From Myripristis murdjan (lineage: Eukaryota > Chordata > Actinopteri > Holocentriformes > Holocentridae), in NCBI RefSeq assembly GCF_902150065.1, contig NC_043995.1:25800001-25864000 (forward strand): a DNA stretch of 64,000 nucleotides. Direction: 5' to 3'. Below, one piece after another: positions 59,021 to 64,000 of the stretch. Below the pieces are notes generated by a model. The model saw only the letters and a list, made by a program, of their open reading frames with translations. It was not told the origin of the DNA and ran no database searches. A program made the position numbers and the translations under genes. Position 1 is the stretch's first letter; every line of letters starts with the position of its first letter.

Positions 59021-60305
59021 GGGACTGGGACTTGGATAAAGTTCCTAACATTATCCTAATGTTCCTAATGTTCCTAAACCACACCCTTCAGCAGCTTCCT
59101 CCTCCTCCTCCTCCTCCTCCACCTCCCCTCCTACTGCTCCTGTGTTGTTTTTTCCCTTTTTTATGTATATTTAGAAGCTCCATAATATTAAACTAATCCC
59201 AAAACAACCTAAAAAATAAAACAAAATTATAATAAAACAGAATCAGGGGGAGTCACATCACGCAGCTGTGTTCATGTGCAGTGAGACACAGCGGGACGTA
59301 TTGCCACCGTCCAGGCTGCCAAACAGCTCTCGCCCCCAAAACCAGGCATAGGGCATGGGCTTTTAAAAATAATAGGAGGTAAAACAGGATTAAATTGTGT
59401 AGGGGAATGCTAGCATAAGGATGTGACATTTCTGTAACATCACTCATGCATTAATGTGTATTAATCTTGTACTATTGTTTCCAGGAAAGTGTCTGAGCAA
59501 ACCTGCTATTTGGAAAATGTCCTGCACAAGGAAGCACAAGTAGGTCAAACACCATCAACTTATTTGGTCTTATTACACTTTGTTGTGTATGAATCATCTC
59601 AGTGCACATATTTAGCCTACCTGCTGTGTTTGTGTGACTCAGAAGATTTCTGAATTATTAGTGTGGGGGAGATATGAGTTTTACTCCTGTGTGTGTGTGT
59701 GTATGTGTGTGTGTGTGGGTGTGGGTGTGTGTGTCTGTCTGCCCATGCCTAATCCCGTAAACTACTGGGTCTGTGCCCTAAAGATCCTCTTGCGGTTGTG
59801 GTGATTCAAAACTTTTGCAAACTGCTTGCTGCTTTTGCTTCTTCCATTCGCTCTATTAATTCACAGTCTAGCTCGCCCGACCACAGTTGTGTCGCTTGTT
59901 TCTCTTACTGTGTGTATCTCATTCCACTACTTATCTTTCTGTTTTTTGCCACCATGAAATCCCAAGACACACACACCAAGTAACTGCTTACAAAAGACTG
60001 AGGTGTTACAAGACTCAAAGAAGGGAGCTTTTTTGTGAATTATTTTGCTTGCTGATTGTCATTTAGATGCATTAGCTACCAGGCTGTTTTAGTGAGAGAG
60101 AGCGTGTACTGAGCGAGCCGAGACACAAAGTTATTTAGATAATGTGTCATGTGTATTTGAAATACATGTGAAAGAAAGTTGTTTTAGGAGTGTGTCAGAT
60201 CTTCCCCACCCTTAGTGTTGTGTGGATCATCACTATGATGAATGGAAGGATAAATGATTTCAGCGGTTATAATTCCACCATCTAAGTTCTCCTAAAAACA
60301 CTGTC

Positions 60306-60337
<32 letters not shown>

Positions 60338-60611
60338 TACCAAGACATGTATTTCAAATACACATGGCACGATGTATAAATAAGCTTCAGGGCTACTGTG
60401 ATGTTTCTATCCTTTTTACATTTTAAGGTTTCTGTTAGCCTCCGCTATGGCAGGTCAACCAGGTCACTCACTGCTGTTGCCTGGATAGGAGGATTTTGCT
60501 CCACTTTTTTTCTGCTGTGTTGGAGCTCAGTAATGGACAGAGGTTAATGGCTGTAATGGTTTTTTGTCACCACGTCGCCAGTCAGCAACAGAACTGGTTC
60601 CTGGTAGCCTA

Positions 60612-60719
60612 CATTAGATTGGATTAGATTAGATTAGATTGGATTCAACTTTATTGTCATTGCACATGTCACAAGTACAGAGCAACGAAATGCAGTTAGC
60701 ATCCAACCAGACAGTATAT

Positions 60720-60792
<73 letters not shown>

Positions 60793-60886
60793 CTAAAGGT
60801 ATATAAAGCATATAACAGGCTAAAAATATACAGATGAGATATTTATATGATAATATGATTTACACTGATTTTGATGATTGCATGGT
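60612..60886. mobile_element. LINE 3'-tail insertion with (AT)n, only in segment B copy 2
   Basis: Contains ttcaactttattgtcattgc and gagcaacgaaatgcagttag, the antisense of a common fish LINE tail, preceded by (GATTA)n and followed by an AT array (60728-60790). Copy B1 lacks it at about 50391. Confidence 0.65.
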
Positions 60887-60894
60887 GACGGTGT

Positions 60895-61080
60895 GGATCA
60901 GAGGTGTTGAACCGTGTGCCATGCAGGGTGAAGAGGCTGCTTATTTTCATTGGAACCAAAAACTACACCACATGATTTCACTGAATGGTTCCTCCTCTCT
61001 GTTTGAAGGAGAGGTAATCAGTGAAACCACCCGGTGTAGTTTTTGGTTAGAATGTAAACCTGCAGCCTCTTGGCCCCACC
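60895..61080. repeat. Palindromic MITE-like repeat
   Basis: Fullest copy of the family seen at 24475 and 50405. The left arm gtgccatgcagggtgaagag and the right arm tgcagcctcttggccccac are inverted relative to each other around a centre at about 61000. Confidence 0.65.
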
Positions 61081-61891
61081 AGTTTGGACCCCCATGGTCC
61101 AGATGTCTCGATGGTGAAACTTTCTCTTCAGCTCCCACCAGTGAAAATCATAACCTGGGATCATTTGGAGTATGAGTTTGTTGACATAGCAACATTAATT
61201 ATGATTTTACCACATGCAACAAACTGCATGTAAGCTGCACTGTGTATCATCATCCTTCAGGTGAAGGTTAATGTTAATGTTAAGGTTAGGGCAGAATCAA
61301 GCGCTACTGTGCTGAATCAAGTGCGCATGTGTGAGTGTGTGCAATAACAAACTGCAGAATGTTTTAATTGACCAATCAGAGAGTATTCAACACAGCTGTG
61401 TAATAACCAAAGAACCAGTGACTAATAAGAACAACTGGTGGGTGGATAGTTGCTTAAGTCATCACAAAAAGGCAGAAAACGGTCAAGGTAGAATACTTTG
61501 GTTTATTGGTATAATCCAAAAATTAAAACCACATTTTTAATTTGCAATAGCCCATCTGTGCAAATTCACGAGGTTTAAATAACGGACATGCATGATGGTC
61601 ATTCCTTGGACGAAAACTTCCGCTGCACCCTTTGTGAATAAATTCTGATGAAAACATTATAGTATACTAAAATACACTGAATGAAAAAGGTTCAGAGGGT
61701 TCAGAATGAATTTTTCCGATGGTGTGAATAATTTCTGACATGATTCTCTAATAAACATATAAAAAGGCTAGGCTCTTTTCAGCATGATGGAAAAATTACA
61801 GTATATTAAAGTATACTATATGGAAAAGGGGGTTCAGCATGGCATATAAAAACAGTTTTAAAAAATGCGCTCTGTGTTTTTAATCTCATTA

Positions 61892-63388
61892 TCATAATTT
61901 CTTGAGGTCTGAAATGAGGAATGGCTCCAATTCCTCAAGAATTTCATAGAAAATATCTTTGCCACTGGAGCCACAGGCATTCAGGGGCCCCTTGTAGAGC
62001 TCCCTCATCATAGCCTGGCTTGTAGCTTGAGCCATGACGGTGTTGTAACCCTCTTGTTTGATGACCCCCCTAACGAGCAGCTCGTCCAGGAGAGATGGAA
62101 CCGTGCTCACTCTCTGGATCAGCGCAGTGCGGTGCTTATCCACAAAGTGCTTGTCTGAGGAGAAAGAGAATGAAAAATAACCAATTGGTGACGCATCTGA
62201 ATCCATGTAATTACAGTACAACCATCAATTTTACTTTACTTTTACTCAATGAAATTCAACCTTCGGATTTTCAAAACAAAGGGTTTACGTTGAGTGACTG
62301 TCATGCAACAGCAAGAGTGACACATAAATGTATTTGATGCCAACATTCACTCTGAAAGAACAAGCATCATTTCCCCTCCAACTGATTGAAATTTTACTTT
62401 AGAATCAAACTCTTCAGATATACATCTGACAATATTGGAATGAAGTAAGTTGTGGAAATATTCACCATATAGTTTAGATGCGAAACCCTGTGCCAGTAGT
62501 TACACTGGTCACTATTACGCTTATTCAGTTGTGATCAATGTGAAAATAAGCCAGTGTTTGTTAGCTCTAGTGCAGCCAGATTCTCAGTTTACCTTTTACT
62601 TTCTGCAGATAATTTTAAGCCCCTGATAGAGCGAGGACTGCACACAAGGCATGCCCTTCACTTACCTCCTGACATGGTCCGTACGGCAGATGCTCCGGCT
62701 GAGGGTCCCTGGGCTGCAAGACAATGGAGGAAAATTAAAACTCCATCATAAATGGATAAGCCAACAGTTCTTAGACTCTGTACTTGCTTATGTGTCCCCA
62801 TACAGGAAACATGGCTGACAAAACGGTGGTAAGTACAAGGATACCACACTGCACTAGGCTCACATCTATGATGAATCTGTGTGTCCAACTATAGGCAACA
62901 CAGGTTGATATAAATAGTTTAATGTGAAATTGAAAAACACTGCAGTTCCTACAGCCGCCTGCAGTGGGTATTCATGATGTTAGACAAAAATGCCCTCAGG
63001 TGGTTCAGGATGAAACTCCAGGACAAGTTGAAGCTCGTTTCACACATTTCAATTCAACAGTTTAAATGAAGATTTGTTTATTACTTAGTGATCCTATTTC
63101 TCACAGCTACTATCTCCTTTAATTACATGTAGTATTCCTAATCTAATGTTACTATTAGTATCAGCAGTGCTATTATTATTACTATTGATATGAGGTAACA
63201 GTTTCTCTCTGCTGTGTCTGTGTGTTTATCTATTATTCACATTTCCTGCTATGAATACACATATTTGTAAGAAAAGGACTTTCTCATAATATGTCTATCC
63301 TGTCGAAATAAAGGTTCACTAACTAATAAGAAAGCAGGAAAGCACTCACTGTCAGCAGACGCCGAGGATACTGCCTTTGAGTCGCGCT
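61892..63388 (-). CDS. ASC-like CARD gene, copy B2 (no PYD exon seen)
   Basis: CARD exon 61892-62154 is open ([47 protein letters not shown]). The 48-bp exon 62666-62713 is open in the phase-1 frame (QGPSAGASAVRTMSG), and so is the 39-bp exon 63350-63388 (RDSKAVSSASAD). Unlike copy B1 there is no stop between linker and CARD. No PYD exon lies upstream; the next exons belong to a caspase with its own stop. Without a first exon the likeliest product is CARD-only from the ATG at 62675. A promoter or first exon beyond the window, or splicing from the caspase gene, cannot be excluded. Confidence 0.62.
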
Positions 63389-63589
63389 CTGCAAAAAGAA
63401 AGAGATTTTGCTTACAGATTAATTGCTCAGGGTGTCTTCTGTTTAGCATAGCTGTGAAGAGCTTTGTGGTATTTTACTGTCGTTGTTGTTCACTTGCTAA
63501 CAAATGTGTCATTAACACCTCAGGCTCAGCAGGTTGCCATTCATGCACACAGGTGTGAACGCTGGTAGGGGGAGCACCCACACACACAC

Positions 63590-64000
63590 TCACACATACT
63601 TGGGAACACACACACCTCTTGGGAAGAGGTAGAACCGATTTGTTAAGGTGCATCGGTCTTTGGTTGGCATCTGTCTTTTCTTGACACAGGGAAATTTCTC
63701 AAAGCGCTTCATGATCTGTGTGGATGAAAGTAAGTCGGTTAGACGAAGAGACATCAGATAAATCATCCAGCATTACTGAGTCATTTGTATAATCCTGCTG
63801 TTCCTATAGTTGCACAGTTGTTTCTGATGTTACCTGTTGGATTCCAGTGATGACAGTTCAGTGTTAAGTTAAAGTTCCACTTCTTCTTTTAAAATTGCAA
63901 AACTTACCTTCCTGAACAGCTCCTCGATGTGATCCTCATGGCAAAATTTCTTGAATTCGTCAGCCATGTACTCGATGAGAAGAGACCCAAATTGCGGCCG
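63590..64000 (-). CDS. Caspase-1-like inflammatory caspase, last two exons (partial)
   Basis: Exon 63908-64000 (open at the window edge) reads QFGSLLIEYMADEFKKFC, then HIEELFRK and a gtaagt donor in phase 0. Exon 63590-63715 reads IMKRFEKFPCVKKRQMPTKD, then CTLTNRFYLFPRG, ending at a TGA. This matches the p10 end of caspase-1, with DVEEIFRKVRFSFEQ and QMPTTERVTLTRCFYLFPG in human. Inflammatory caspases are recruited by ASC and cleave IL-1-family cytokines and gasdermins. The normal ending just after LFPG is replaced by a longer tail, GVCVPKYV, made from a GT-rich sequence at the duplication junction. The catalytic cysteine and histidine would lie outside the window. Confidence 0.85.

Larger units (their letters stand above)
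54397..60409. repeat. Tandem duplication, segment A copy 2
   Basis: Homologous to 39625-46108 and starts with the same DNAJC28 promoter/first-exon sequence. It continues without interruption into segment B copy 2, showing the ancestral A-B order. Confidence 0.9.
60410..63543. repeat. Tandem duplication, segment B copy 2
   Basis: Homologous to about 48696-48771 plus 50230-52813 with the LINE removed. It stops near 63543 where the caspase gene begins, so it lacks the PYD exon. Confidence 0.88.

Noticed and set aside
1-64000. tRNA, rRNA or other structured RNA genes
   Set aside because: None recognised; the only tRNA-like sequence is the tRNA-Tyr-complementary primer site of the LTR element.

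Overview
The window looks like chromosomal DNA of a teleost fish. It has vertebrate genes with spliced exons, long gene-poor stretches, (AC)n and (AT)n microsatellites, and a dense load of fish-type transposons: Tc1, Harbinger, hAT and piggyBac MITEs, L2/Rex1 and L1 LINE pieces, and a BEL/Pao LTR element. The species cannot be named from the sequence.

Layout: (1) 0.7-5.5 kb, plus strand, a five-coding-exon sodium-channel beta-subunit gene of the SCN1B type, with a further spliced 3'UTR exon. (2) 8.4-8.8 kb, plus strand, a single-coding-exon KCNE1-type potassium-channel subunit. (3) 10.46-23.05 kb, a minus-strand BEL/Pao fossil with near-identical LTRs and a 5-bp target duplication. Two Tc1 elements sit in its body and two Harbinger-like elements in one LTR, and one of those Harbingers carries a retro-insertion. 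(4) 23.1-28.4 kb, a repeat-built region bounded by AGCTGG/CCAGC minisatellites. (5) 28.6-32.3 kb, plus strand, a pyrin-domain (PYD) exon followed by candidate exons ending in a C-terminal membrane segment. (6) 37.8-39.8 kb, minus strand, DNAJC28. (7) 39.6-64 kb, a tandemly duplicated block on the minus strand carrying four ASC/PYCARD-type CARD exons, one full-length PYD exon, two PYD relics and, at the right edge, the last two exons of a caspase-1-like protease.

Functionally the left half holds two membrane accessory subunits of voltage-gated channels. The right half is an inflammasome neighbourhood: ASC-type adaptors (PYD + CARD) beside an inflammatory caspase, which is the adaptor and effector pair of one pathway. 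KCNE1 and DNAJC28 both lie in human 21q22, so their co-occurrence looks like conserved synteny; the ASC/caspase array is foreign to that human segment.

The most interesting material is the ASC array. All four CARD exons stay open although the surrounding gene parts decay. The CARD exon differs more between copies than its introns do, mostly by amino-acid changes. All four copies keep an ATG in a good context one exon upstream of the CARD, suggesting CARD-only products. One MITE has duplicated a splice donor. The PYD gene at 28.9 kb may encode a membrane-anchored pyrin protein. Exon borders are read by eye from splice sites and phase, without transcripts or database searches.
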